A stretch of 64,000 nucleotides of DNA from Tolumonas auensis DSM 9187 (lineage in GTDB: Bacteria; Pseudomonadota; Gammaproteobacteria; Enterobacterales; Aeromonadaceae), in assembly GCF_000023065.1 (NCBI RefSeq), contig NC_012691.1:668501-732500 (forward strand), in the 5' to 3' direction. The first letter of the stretch is position 1. Each line of letters starts with the position of its first letter. Both the position numbers and the translations under genes were made by a program. The notes beneath the pieces are model-generated. The model ran no database searches and was not told the origin of the DNA. It saw only the letters and a program-made list of their open reading frames with translations. This document shows, one piece after another, positions 1 to 8,100 of this stretch.

Positions 1-88
1 TTTCCCTCGTATTAACCAATTGTTTCGTTTTTTAGTTACGCTATTCATTGATCGCGATGGCGGGCTTGCGTACCATTTCGTTTTCCGT

Positions 89-109
89 TTACACCATGGA
101 ATGGTGTAA
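89..109. promoter_or_regulatory. perfect inverted repeat upstream of ydiJ, candidate operator
   Basis: Nine-base arms TTACACCAT and ATGGTGTAA are separated by GGA, giving a perfect dyad centred about 84 bases before the ydiJ start. Its right arm runs into TAATAT (107-112), which could be a -10 element, so a bound dimer would sit on the promoter. The shape suits a GntR- or LysR-type repressor of a 2-hydroxyacid dehydrogenase, but the regulator is not identifiable here. Confidence 0.5.
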
Positions 110-182
110 TATGCATATATATCCACTCTCGTCGCTTGGATACTCAATTTTTTGATATCAGCACCATGATCAGGAACACAGC

Positions 183-3100
183 ATGATCCCGAGACTGACA
201 CCCCAAGAAAGCCTGAAACAACCTTATATTGCTTTTCTGGCCGCGTTAACGCGCGCTGGTTTCACCGGCAATATTGATTCTTCCTATTCCAGCCGTCTGG
301 CAGTCGCCACAGATAACAGTGTGTATCAATGGCTACCGCAAGCGGTGCTGCATCCGAAAACAACGGAAGATATTGCGCTGATGCTCAAACTGGCCTCAGA
401 GCCGGTGTATCGTCAAATCACTTTCTCTCCGCGTGGGGGTGGTACCGGCACCAACGGGCAGTCCTTGAATGATGGCATCATGGTGGATCTGTCTTTATAT
501 ATGACATCGGTGCTGGAACTGGATGTGGCAGCCCGTCAGGTCAGAGTGCAGGCGGGGTTGGTGAAAGATAAGCTGAACCTCACGCTGAAACCGCACGGTC
601 TGTTTTTCTCTCCGGAGCTTTCTACCAGTAACCGCGCCACGATCGGCGGGATGGTCAATACCGATGCTTCCGGTCAGGGCTCTCTGAAATACGGTAAAAC
701 CTCTGCGCATGTCGTCGGTGTACGTGCAGTGCTGATGGATGGCTCGGTGATTGACGCAGCGCCATTACAGGGTGATGCCTTGCAGGCGAAGCTTGAACAG
801 CAGGATCGTGAAGGGGAAATCTATCGTCTGGTGTGGGATATCGCACGTGGCAAACGTGCTGACATCGAAGCCACTTTCCCGAAACTGAACCGTTTCCTCA
901 CCGGCTATGATTTAACACACGTTTACGATCCAGCCACTGAAACGCTGGATCTGAGCCGCTTGCTGTGCGGTTCCGAAGGCACGCTGGCTTTTATTACCGA
1001 AGCGGTGCTGGATTTAACGCCGATCCCGACTTACCGCGCATTGGTAAATATCAAATATGACAGCTTTGAATCAGCATTGCGTAACGCCCCGCTGATGGTG
1101 GAAGCTGAAGCGCTGTCGGTTGAAACAGTTGATTCCCGCGTACTTGATCTGGCGCGTTCCGATATCGTCTGGCATTCGGTGAAAAGCCTGATCACCGATG
1201 TACCGGATAAAGAGATGATGGGATTAAACATTGTCGAATATGCCGGTGCCGACGCGAGTGACCAGCAGCCTAAAATGCAGGCTCTGTGCAAGAAACTGGA
1301 TGAACTGATGGCTGCCGGTAAAGCCGGTATCATTGGCTATCAGATCACAGAAGATCTGGCCAGTGTCGAAGCTATTTATGCCATGCGTAAAAAAGCCGTA
1401 GGTCTGCTGGGTAATGCACCAGGGCGTAAAAAGCCGGTGGCATTTACCGAAGATACGGCGGTTCCGCCGGAAAAACTGGCTGATTTTATTATGGAATTCC
1501 GCGCTTTGCTGGACGACCATCAACTGACCTACGGTATGTTCGGTCACGTTGATGCGGGGGTTCTGCATGTGCGCCCGGCACTGGATATGTGCGATCCGGA
1601 ACAGGAAGTGACGCTGCGCAAGATCTCTGATCAGGTCGTGAAGCTGACCGCGAAATATGGCGGCCTGATGTGGGGTGAACACGGCCGTGGTTTCCGTTCA
1701 GAATACGGTCCTGAATTCTTCGGCGATCTGTTTGTTGAACTGCGCCGGATCAAAGGCGCGTTTGACCCGGATAACCGGCTGAATCCGGGCAAGATTTGTA
1801 CCCCGCTGAATTCAAACGATCCGCTGGTTTCAGTCGATGCGACCAAACGCGGTGCTTATGATCGTCAGATCCCGGTCCGGATCCGTGACTCGTTTAAAGA
1901 GGCGCTGGAATGTAACGGTAATGGCTTGTGCTTTACCTTTGAAACCACCTCACCGATGTGTCCTTCCTTTAAATTAAGCGGCGATCGTCGTGAATCACCG
2001 AAAGGCCGTGCCGGTCTGATGCGTGAGTGGCTGCGTCAGCTGGAATCACAGGGTGTGGATGTACTGAGCGAAGAAGGGGCGGTTGAACATGGCGTCTTCC
2101 GCTGGAAAGATCTGGTTGATCGTGCACTGAATACGTTCGCGAAAGCCCGCGGGGAATATGATTTCTCGCATGAAGTGATGGATGCGATGCAAAGCTGTCT
2201 GGCTTGTAAAGCCTGCTCAAGCCAGTGTCCGATCAAGGTAGATGTGCCTGCGTTCCGTTCCCGCTTTATGCAACTGTACCATCAGCGTTACCTGCGTCCG
2301 GCAAAAGATTATTTTGTCGCGACGGTAGAGACTTATGCACCTCTGATGGCTAAAACACCGGGTGCCGTGAATTTCTTCCTGAAAAAACAATGGGTACAGA
2401 AACTCACAGAAAAAACCATCGGTATGGTGGATGTACCAATCCTCAGTCAGCCGACACTGAAACAGCAACTGGCGGGTCACGAAGCATTACTGTTCCAGCT
2501 GGAAAAACTGGAAGCCATGTCGCCGGATGCCCGCAGTAAAGTCGTGCTGGTCGTGCAGGATCCGTTTACCTCGTTCTATGATGCGGATGTGGTGCGCGAT
2601 CTGATCCTGTTGATCGAAAAACTGGGTTATCGTCCGTTGTTGCTGCCATTCAAGCCGAATGGTAAGCCGCAGCACATTAAAGGCTTCCTGCGCAGTTTTG
2701 CCCGCACCGCAGCGGATAGTGCACAGTTCTTCAATCGTCTGCATAAGCTGGGTATCCCGATGGTGGGCCCGGATCCGGCGATGGTGCTCTGCTACCGTGA
2801 CGAGTATGTACGTGCGCTGGGTGACGCCCGCGGCGACTTCAAAGTACAGTTACCACAGGAGTGGTTGTTGTCAGTGCTGGATTTGTTACCGCAAAAAGAA
2901 GCCGGTAGTGAAACCTTCTATCTGATGGGGCACTGCACCGAAAAAACGGCAGAGCCAGGCAGTAATGGTGACTGGGCGAAGGTCTTTACCCGTCTGGGCG
3001 CTAAATTACAGCCGGTCGCTGTGGGCTGCTGTGGCATGGCCGGCACTTATGGTCATGATAGTAAGCATCTGGATGATTCACGCCAGATCTACAAAAACAG

Positions 3101-3233
3101 CTGGCAACCCGCGTTAGCCAAATTACCGGCAGCGTATGCACTGGCAACCGGTTATTCCTGCCGCAGTCAGGTCAAACGTATTGATGGTAATAAGCTGAAG
3201 CATCCGGTACAGGCGTTGCTGGCATTACTGTGA
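183..3233 (+). CDS. ydiJ: FAD and 4Fe-4S D-2-hydroxyglutarate/D-2-hydroxyacid dehydrogenase (YdiJ family)
   Basis: A 1016-residue flavoprotein that matches E. coli YdiJ (1018 residues) along its length. YdiJ-type enzymes oxidise D-2-hydroxyglutarate and related acids and pass electrons through iron-sulfur clusters. The N-terminal FAD-binding domain carries RGGGTGTNGQS near residues 84-94. The FAD-oxidase C-terminal domain has the metal-binding GHVDAGVLHVRP and GEHGRGF motifs. Two ferredoxin-type motifs follow: the first around CNGNGLC, the second C672-x2-C675-x2-C678-x3-C682. A CCGMAGTYGH motif of the CCG type lies near the C-terminus. The gene is followed 28 bases later by a menI-like thioesterase, the same pairing as E. 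coli ydiJ-ydiI, so the two are probably co-transcribed. Substrate preference (2-hydroxyglutarate versus lactate) cannot be settled from sequence. Confidence 0.93.
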   Translation: MIPRLTPQESLKQPYIAFLAALTRAGFTGNIDSSYSSRLAVATDNSVYQWLPQAVLHPKTTEDIALMLKLASEPVYRQITFSPRGGGTGTNGQSLNDGIMVDLSLYMTSVLELDVAARQVRVQAGLVKDKLNLTLKPHGLFFSPELSTSNRATIGGMVNTDASGQGSLKYGKTSAHVVGVRAVLMDGSVIDAAPLQGDALQAKLEQQDREGEIYRLVWDIARGKRADIEATFPKLNRFLTGYDLTHVYDPATETLDLSRLLCGSEGTLAFITEAVLDLTPIPTYRALVNIKYDSFESALRNAPLMVEAEALSVETVDSRVLDLARSDIVWHSVKSLITDVPDKEMMGLNIVEYAGADASDQQPKMQALCKKLDELMAAGKAGIIGYQITEDLASVEAIYAMRKKAVGLLGNAPGRKKPVAFTEDTAVPPEKLADFIMEFRALLDDHQLTYGMFGHVDAGVLHVRPALDMCDPEQEVTLRKISDQVVKLTAKYGGLMWGEHGRGFRSEYGPEFFGDLFVELRRIKGAFDPDNRLNPGKICTPLNSNDPLVSVDATKRGAYDRQIPVRIRDSFKEALECNGNGLCFTFETTSPMCPSFKLSGDRRESPKGRAGLMREWLRQLESQGVDVLSEEGAVEHGVFRWKDLVDRALNTFAKARGEYDFSHEVMDAMQSCLACKACSSQCPIKVDVPAFRSRFMQLYHQRYLRPAKDYFVATVETYAPLMAKTPGAVNFFLKKQWVQKLTEKTIGMVDVPILSQPTLKQQLAGHEALLFQLEKLEAMSPDARSKVVLVVQDPFTSFYDADVVRDLILLIEKLGYRPLLLPFKPNGKPQHIKGFLRSFARTAADSAQFFNRLHKLGIPMVGPDPAMVLCYRDEYVRALGDARGDFKVQLPQEWLLSVLDLLPQKEAGSETFYLMGHCTEKTAEPGSNGDWAKVFTRLGAKLQPVAVGCCGMAGTYGHDSKHLDDSRQIYKNSWQPALAKLPAAYALATGYSCRSQVKRIDGNKLKHPVQALLALL

Positions 3234-3261
3234 TCTTAAAGCGAATGGCGAGGTAATAACG

Positions 3262-3699
3262 ATGATTTGGCAACGGGATTTTACGCTGGCGAGTTTAAAT
3301 GCAGGCTCTGTAAATACACTGGTCGCACATCTCGGTATCGAATACACCGTTATTGGTGACGACTATCTGCAGGCGACCATGCCGGTGGATAGCCGTACCC
3401 ACCAGCCAATGGGATTACTGCATGGCGGCGCGTCTGTGGTGCTGGCAGAAACATTAGGTTCTGTCGCGGGGAATATGTGTGTTCCCCGCACGCATTGCTG
3501 TGTCGGGCTGGATATCAATGCCAATCATCTGCGCGCTAAACGTAATGGCATCGTGACCGGGATTGCCCGGCCAATCCATCTGGGCGCCACCACGCAAGTC
3601 TGGCAGATCAATCTGCAGGATGAACGTGAGCATTTGTTATGCACCAGCCGGTTAACTCTGGCGGTACTTTCACAGAAAAAAAGAACTGTAAGACAATAG
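3262..3699 (+). CDS. menI: hotdog-fold acyl-CoA thioesterase, 1,4-dihydroxy-2-naphthoyl-CoA hydrolase type
   Basis: A 145-residue single-domain hotdog thioesterase like E. coli MenI (YdiI, 136 residues). MenI hydrolyses 1,4-dihydroxy-2-naphthoyl-CoA in menaquinone synthesis and also cleaves other aryl and acyl-CoAs. The active-site helix GLLHGGASVVLAETLGS contains H54 and the expected catalytic Glu at residue 63. It starts 28 bases after ydiJ with AGGTAATAACG ahead of the ATG, consistent with one transcript. Fold and enzyme class are certain; the exact substrate is inferred from the conserved neighbour. Confidence 0.88.
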   Translation: MIWQRDFTLASLNAGSVNTLVAHLGIEYTVIGDDYLQATMPVDSRTHQPMGLLHGGASVVLAETLGSVAGNMCVPRTHCCVGLDINANHLRAKRNGIVTGIARPIHLGATTQVWQINLQDEREHLLCTSRLTLAVLSQKKRTVRQ

Positions 3700-3820
3700 T
3701 TACGAGCATAAGTTGTAAATTGGTTGTATAATAACCAGCGTAACAGAGAGTAGAGTAAGAGACCGTGTAAGCCCACCCGTCTGAAAACTTCTGAAATTGC
3801 TGCGATAACTATCACATTTT

Positions 3821-3850
3821 TGGCGACATATCTCGCTGAATGTGTATAAT
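3821..3850 (+). promoter_or_regulatory. deaD promoter with extended -10
   Basis: TATAAT at 3845-3850 is preceded by TGTG, an extended -10, with a weak -35 (TGGCGA, 3821-3826) 18 bases upstream. Transcription would begin near 3857, leaving a leader of about 70 bases before the deaD ATG at 3927. Confidence 0.5.
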
Positions 3851-3926
3851 CGCCACCCATTTCTTTGTCGGGCCAGCAGCGTCTCCCTCGCTAAGTGCCC
3901 ATCCTTGTAGAGTAGTGAAAATAAAT

Positions 3927-5855
3927 ATGACTGATACTGAAAAATTGCCAAGCTTTAGCGAGCTGGGGTTAGCTGCGCCTATTCTGAAGGCCGTAGCCGC
4001 TGTGGGGTACGAAGATCCTTCGCCAATCCAGGCTGCGGCAATTCCGCCGTTGCTGGAAGGCCGTGACCTGTTAGGACAGGCACAAACCGGTACAGGTAAA
4101 ACAGGCGCGTTTGCCCTGCCAATCCTGTCCCGTCTGAATTTGACTCAGATGGACACTCAGGTGCTGATTCTGGCACCAACGCGTGAACTGGCTATTCAGG
4201 TTGCTGAAGCTTGCCAGAGCTACGCACAATTTATCCCTGATTTCCATGTACTGCCTATCTATGGTGGTTCATCTTACGATTCACAGCTGCGTGCTCTGCG
4301 TCGTGGCGCTCAGGTCGTTGTAGGTACTCCGGGCCGTGTTATGGACATGATGCGCCGTGGCAAGCTGGACCTGTCTGCACTGAAAACACTGGTGCTGGAC
4401 GAAGCAGACGAAATGCTGCGCATGGGCTTTATCGATGACGTGGAATGGGTTATCGAACAATGTCCGCTGGATCGTCAGATCGCGCTGTTCTCTGCCACTA
4501 TGCCAGAACAGATCCGCCGTATCGCGCATCGCCATCTGAAAACCCCTGTGGAAATCAAGATTGCATCAAAAACCAGCACCGCGGCCAACATTCGTCAGCG
4601 TTACTGGTTAGTTTCCGGCCTGCATAAGCTGGACGCGATGACTCGTATGCTGGAAGTTGAACAGTACGATGCTCTGCTGGTATTCGTTCGTACCAAAACT
4701 GCCGCTGAAGAGCTGACCAGCAAACTGTCTGCACGTGGTCACTCATGTGAAGCGTTGCACGGTGATATCCCGCAGAAACTGCGTGAACGCACTGTAGAAA
4801 AACTGAAAGCAGGCCAGATTGATATTCTGATCGCAACTGACGTTGCGGCTCGTGGTCTGGACGTAGAACGTATCACTCACGTTGTAAACTACGATATTCC
4901 TTACGATACAGAGTCTTATGTACACCGTATCGGTCGTACTGGCCGTGCTGGTCGTACCGGTGATGCAATCCTGTTTGTGGCGCCACGTGAACGTCGTATG
5001 CTGCGCATGATTGAACAGGCTACCCGTCAGCCAATCGAGCCGATGCAGATGCCAACAGCCAAAGATATCAACAAACATCGTCTGGAACGCTTTAAACTGC
5101 AGATCCGTGAAACTCTGGATTCTGAAGAAGATTTACAGCCATTCCAGCAGATCATCAATGAGTTCCTGGAAGACGAAAGCACTGATCCATTGGATCTGTG
5201 TGCTGCTCTGGCCAAGATGGTTCAGGGTGACGAGCCACTGTTCATGAATGAAAATGAGCCGGAACCAAGCCAGCGTATGGAAGAGCGTGGCGGTGATCGT
5301 TTTGACCGTGACCGTGGTGCCCGTCGTGATCGCAACGACCGTGGTGGTGACCGTTTCGAGCGTGGTGGTGATCGTCCTGAGCGTAGCGAACGTCGTTCAC
5401 GCGCACCGGAAGGCCCGACTGCCCGTTATAAACTGCATGTCGGTCATGAGCATGGTGTTAAACCAGGCCAGATCGTTGGTGCGATTGCTAACGAAGCCGG
5501 AATTGACAGCAAATTCATCGGTCACATTGAGATCTATAACGATTTCACTACCGTTGATCTGCCGGAAGGTATGCCAACAGAAGTGATGAATACGCTGAAA
5601 AAAGCGCGTGTTTGTCAGCGTCCGCTGGATATTGAATTGTTCTCTGGTGAAGTTCCGGAATCTGCTCGTCGTGCACGTCCATCCTTCGGTGATCGTCGTC
5701 CACCTCGCGCTGATGGCGCTCGTACTGAAGGTCGTGGCGAATTCCGTGGTGATCGTCCATTCAACAGCCGCAGCAGCCATGGTGACAACCGTGGTGGTGA
5801 TCGTCCGCAGCACCGTGATGGTGGCGCAGGTGGTAAATTCCGCCGCGACCGTTAA
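3927..5855 (+). CDS. deaD: DEAD-box ATP-dependent RNA helicase DeaD (CsdA)
   Basis: A 642-residue RNA helicase (E. coli DeaD 629) that remodels structured RNA in ribosome assembly and RNA decay, especially in the cold. Visible in order: Q motif GYEDPSPIQ, Walker A AQTGTGKT (52-59), PTRELA, TPGR, DEAD (158-161), SAT, ARGLD and HRIGRTGRAGR. A DbpA-type RNA-binding domain follows. It is flanked by two Arg/Gly/Asp-rich low-complexity stretches, one near residues 450-495 and one at the C-terminus. The open frame extends upstream to 3840, but the ATG at 3927 aligns with the family N-terminus and lies downstream of the likely promoter. Confidence 0.95.
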   Translation: MTDTEKLPSFSELGLAAPILKAVAAVGYEDPSPIQAAAIPPLLEGRDLLGQAQTGTGKTGAFALPILSRLNLTQMDTQVLILAPTRELAIQVAEACQSYAQFIPDFHVLPIYGGSSYDSQLRALRRGAQVVVGTPGRVMDMMRRGKLDLSALKTLVLDEADEMLRMGFIDDVEWVIEQCPLDRQIALFSATMPEQIRRIAHRHLKTPVEIKIASKTSTAANIRQRYWLVSGLHKLDAMTRMLEVEQYDALLVFVRTKTAAEELTSKLSARGHSCEALHGDIPQKLRERTVEKLKAGQIDILIATDVAARGLDVERITHVVNYDIPYDTESYVHRIGRTGRAGRTGDAILFVAPRERRMLRMIEQATRQPIEPMQMPTAKDINKHRLERFKLQIRETLDSEEDLQPFQQIINEFLEDESTDPLDLCAALAKMVQGDEPLFMNENEPEPSQRMEERGGDRFDRDRGARRDRNDRGGDRFERGGDRPERSERRSRAPEGPTARYKLHVGHEHGVKPGQIVGAIANEAGIDSKFIGHIEIYNDFTTVDLPEGMPTEVMNTLKKARVCQRPLDIELFSGEVPESARRARPSFGDRRPPRADGARTEGRGEFRGDRPFNSRSSHGDNRGGDRPQHRDGGAGGKFRRDR

Positions 5856-5884
5856 TTCGCGCTGAGTTGAATGAATGAAATGAA

Positions 5885-5916
5885 AAACCGCACAGCTTGC
5901 TGATGCGGTTTTTTTT
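5885..5916 (+). terminator. rho-independent terminator of deaD
   Basis: Stem AAACCGCA/TGCGGTTT with a nine-base loop is followed by a run of eight or more T, 30 bases after the deaD stop. Confidence 0.85.
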
Positions 5917-5950
5917 CGTCTGCTGAATGGCGAGAGCAATTTAAGATATA

Positions 5951-5981
5951 AAAAAGGGGCGCTATCAACAGCGCCCCTTTT
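5951..5981 (-). terminator. terminator of the RNA methyltransferase gene, bidirectional
   Basis: A perfect stem AAAAGGGGCGCT/AGCGCCCCTTTT with a short loop lies 17 bases beyond the minus-strand stop at 5998. Read on the minus strand it ends in a T tract, and it also backs up the deaD terminator. Confidence 0.85.
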
Positions 5982-5997
5982 ACGTGATGATTCCGGA

Positions 5998-7209
5998 TTA
6001 GTTCCGTTGTAACAATGCCATATAGAAACCATCAAAACCGGTTTCTGCCGGGCTGATTGTCTGTTCCCGCAACAGGGTGAACTGGCCATCACATTCATTG
6101 ATGAATCTGGCGACCTGATCCTGGTTTTCTGCCGGCAACAGACTGCAGGTTGCATAAACAAGCTGACCACCCACTTTTACCATTTTGCTGTAACGGCGCA
6201 GAATATCGGCTTGCAGTTCCAGCAATACTGGTAAACGTTCTGCGGTATCACGCCATTTGGTGTCAGGGTTGCGTTTCAGAACGCCCAAACCAGAGCAAGG
6301 CACATCCAGTAATACCCGATCTGCACTCTCTTTCAGACGTTTGATGGTTTTGCTGCTCTCAATCAGACGCGGTTCAATATTGTGGGCACCGGCGCGGCGG
6401 GCACGCAGACGCAGGTTGTCTACTTTCCACTGTTCCACATCCATCGCCAGCAGACGGCCTTTTCCTGCCATCAGAGCGGCGAGATGCAGTGTTTTGCCGC
6501 CAGTACCGGCACAGGCATCAATCACGCGCATACCGGGTTCAACGCCAAGGAAAGGGGCAATGTGTTGTGAGCCGGCATCCTGCTGTTCAAACCAGCCATC
6601 TTTGAAGGCCGGAGTGCGGAACAGAGAACCATTGGAGGTAACTTCCAATGCACCGGGGACGTCAGGTACGGCACGGGTTTCAATATGTTCCTGCTGCAGG
6701 CGATGTTGCAGCTGGGTTTCATTGCATTTCAGTGTATTCACGCGGATATAGCGTTTGGCGGCATGGGTCAGTGCTTCACGCTCTGCCGGCCACTGTTCAC
6801 CCAGCTGCTCTTGTCCCAGCTGTTCCAGCCATTCCGGACAACCATCCCACAATGCAGGTTGTTGCTGAGCCAGTTCACGGCGAGCTTCAAACATTTTTAC
6901 ATCACAAAGATCGGCCGCCCGCAGATTAGGCAACTGACGGTTACGCAACAGGTGCCACTGGCAAATCAGAGATTGCACCGCGATACCGGCCTGCGCCATC
7001 GGCACATCAGCGAGGAACGCCAGCAGATTGAGATGGCGCAATATATCACCGACGGCACCAATAACATGGATCTGTGCCGCTTCCGGCATCGGTTCCATTT
7101 TGAACTCCTGTGCTGTCGCGCGATCAACCGGCGATTTTTCATTTAATACGGCAGACAGAATAGCTTGTACGGAACCGCATTCCAGCGGAGTGAGGGCATA
7201 GGTGCGCAT
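5998..7209 (-). CDS. RsmB/NOP2-family RNA 5-methylcytosine methyltransferase
   Basis: A 403-residue SAM-dependent RNA methyltransferase of the RsmB/Nop2/Sun group. The SAM-binding motif is DACAGTGGKTLHLA. Motif IV is DVPCSGLGVLKRNPDTKWR with C305, and motif VI is YATCSLLPAEN with C355; these are the resolving and nucleophilic cysteines of m5C enzymes. The N-terminal 150 residues resemble a diverged pre-domain rather than the NusB-like domain of true RsmB (429 residues). The target could be 16S rRNA or another RNA, so no gene symbol is given. The gene converges on deaD and is divergent from pdxH. Confidence 0.87.
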   Translation of the reverse strand: MRTYALTPLECGSVQAILSAVLNEKSPVDRATAQEFKMEPMPEAAQIHVIGAVGDILRHLNLLAFLADVPMAQAGIAVQSLICQWHLLRNRQLPNLRAADLCDVKMFEARRELAQQQPALWDGCPEWLEQLGQEQLGEQWPAEREALTHAAKRYIRVNTLKCNETQLQHRLQQEHIETRAVPDVPGALEVTSNGSLFRTPAFKDGWFEQQDAGSQHIAPFLGVEPGMRVIDACAGTGGKTLHLAALMAGKGRLLAMDVEQWKVDNLRLRARRAGAHNIEPRLIESSKTIKRLKESADRVLLDVPCSGLGVLKRNPDTKWRDTAERLPVLLELQADILRRYSKMVKVGGQLVYATCSLLPAENQDQVARFINECDGQFTLLREQTISPAETGFDGFYMALLQRN

Positions 7210-7363
7210 GATAAAACCTGAATAATTTGAATGAGAAGATCATAGAAGGTCATCAGCGCAGAGACAAGCAACATTACCGCTTTGCAGCCAATATCACAGA
7301 CTTGAGATCAGCATCTATGCAGCGCACAATGGAACGATAAGCATTGATGGGAAGAATAGAAAA

Positions 7364-7999
7364 ATGGAAATTGCGGATTTACGTCGTGAATACCTGAAAG
7401 GGGGCTTGCATCGCGATGAGCTGCCGAATGATCCGATGGATTTGTTTGAGAAATGGTTGCGTCAGGCGTGTGATGCCAAATTACCTGATCCGACAGCGAT
7501 GAGTGTCGCCACGGTTGATGCCAACGGACAACCATTCCAGCGGATGGTGTTGCTGAAACACTACGATGCAAACGGGTTTGTATTTTATACCAACCTTGGC
7601 AGCCGGAAGGCGCAACAGATCAAACAAAATAATCACGTTAGTCTGTTATTCCCCTGGCATACTTTAGAACGACAAGTACATATCACCGGTGTTGCGGAAC
7701 AGCTTTCTCCGTTGGATGTGGTGAAATATTTCCATTCCCGCCCGAAAGACAGTCAGATCGCAGCATGGGTGAGTCAGCAATCCAGCCGTATTTCTGCACG
7801 CAGCATGCTGGAAAGCAAATTCATGGAGATAAAGGCCAAATTTGCCAATGGTGAAATTCCGGTGCCGAGTTTCTGGGGTGGATACCGTATTCGCTTTGAT
7901 AGCATCGAATTCTGGCAGGGCGGAGCACATCGTTTACACGACCGTTTCCTGTATCAGCGTGAAGGTAGCCTCTGGCATATTGATCGTCTGGCTCCCTAA
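7364..7999 (+). CDS. pdxH: pyridoxamine 5'-phosphate oxidase
   Basis: A 211-residue FMN enzyme that oxidises pyridoxamine or pyridoxine 5'-phosphate to pyridoxal 5'-phosphate, the last step of vitamin B6 synthesis and salvage. Family hallmarks are the N-terminal [11 protein letters not shown], the FMN-binding [18 protein letters not shown] segment, SRKAQQI, and the C-terminal [15 protein letters not shown] and [11 protein letters not shown]. Length and both ends match E. coli PdxH (218). It stands alone, with a hairpin terminator directly after it. Confidence 0.96.
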   Translation: MEIADLRREYLKGGLHRDELPNDPMDLFEKWLRQACDAKLPDPTAMSVATVDANGQPFQRMVLLKHYDANGFVFYTNLGSRKAQQIKQNNHVSLLFPWHTLERQVHITGVAEQLSPLDVVKYFHSRPKDSQIAAWVSQQSSRISARSMLESKFMEIKAKFANGEIPVPSFWGGYRIRFDSIEFWQGGAHRLHDRFLYQREGSLWHIDRLAP

Positions 8000-8027
8000 C
8001 CTGGGATAGTTAGTTATCTTTAAATAG

Positions 8028-8058
8028 AAAAGCCCTCTAAAATATCTGAGGGCTTTTT
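8028..8058. terminator. bidirectional terminator between pdxH and the mscK-like gene
   Basis: Stem AAAAGCCCTC/GAGGGCTTTT has a ten-base loop with T runs on both strands, so it can end pdxH (plus) and the mechanosensitive channel gene (minus). Confidence 0.85.
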
Positions 8059-8067
8059 AGTTTCGGG

Positions 8068-8091
8068 ACTCAAGGGATTTAAAATCCCTCG
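8068..8091 (+). other. tRNA-Leu(UAA) anticodon-arm-like fragment
   Basis: AAGGGAT, TTAA, AATCCCT and flanking bases reproduce the anticodon stem and loop of bacterial tRNA-Leu(UAA), as I recall it, across about 21 bases, with GAC on the 5' side as in the D-arm junction. No acceptor stem or T arm follows, so this is not a tRNA gene. It lies 10 bases past the mscK-like stop and after the shared terminator. It may be a recombination remnant or simply a chance palindrome. Confidence 0.4.
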
Positions 8092-8100
8092 CGCCTGCAT

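Noticed and set aside
5397-6170. 257-residue open frame on the minus strand across deaD and the methyltransferase end
   Set aside because: Antisense to DeaD, translated from the Arg/Gly-rich repeat region and through two terminators; not a gene.
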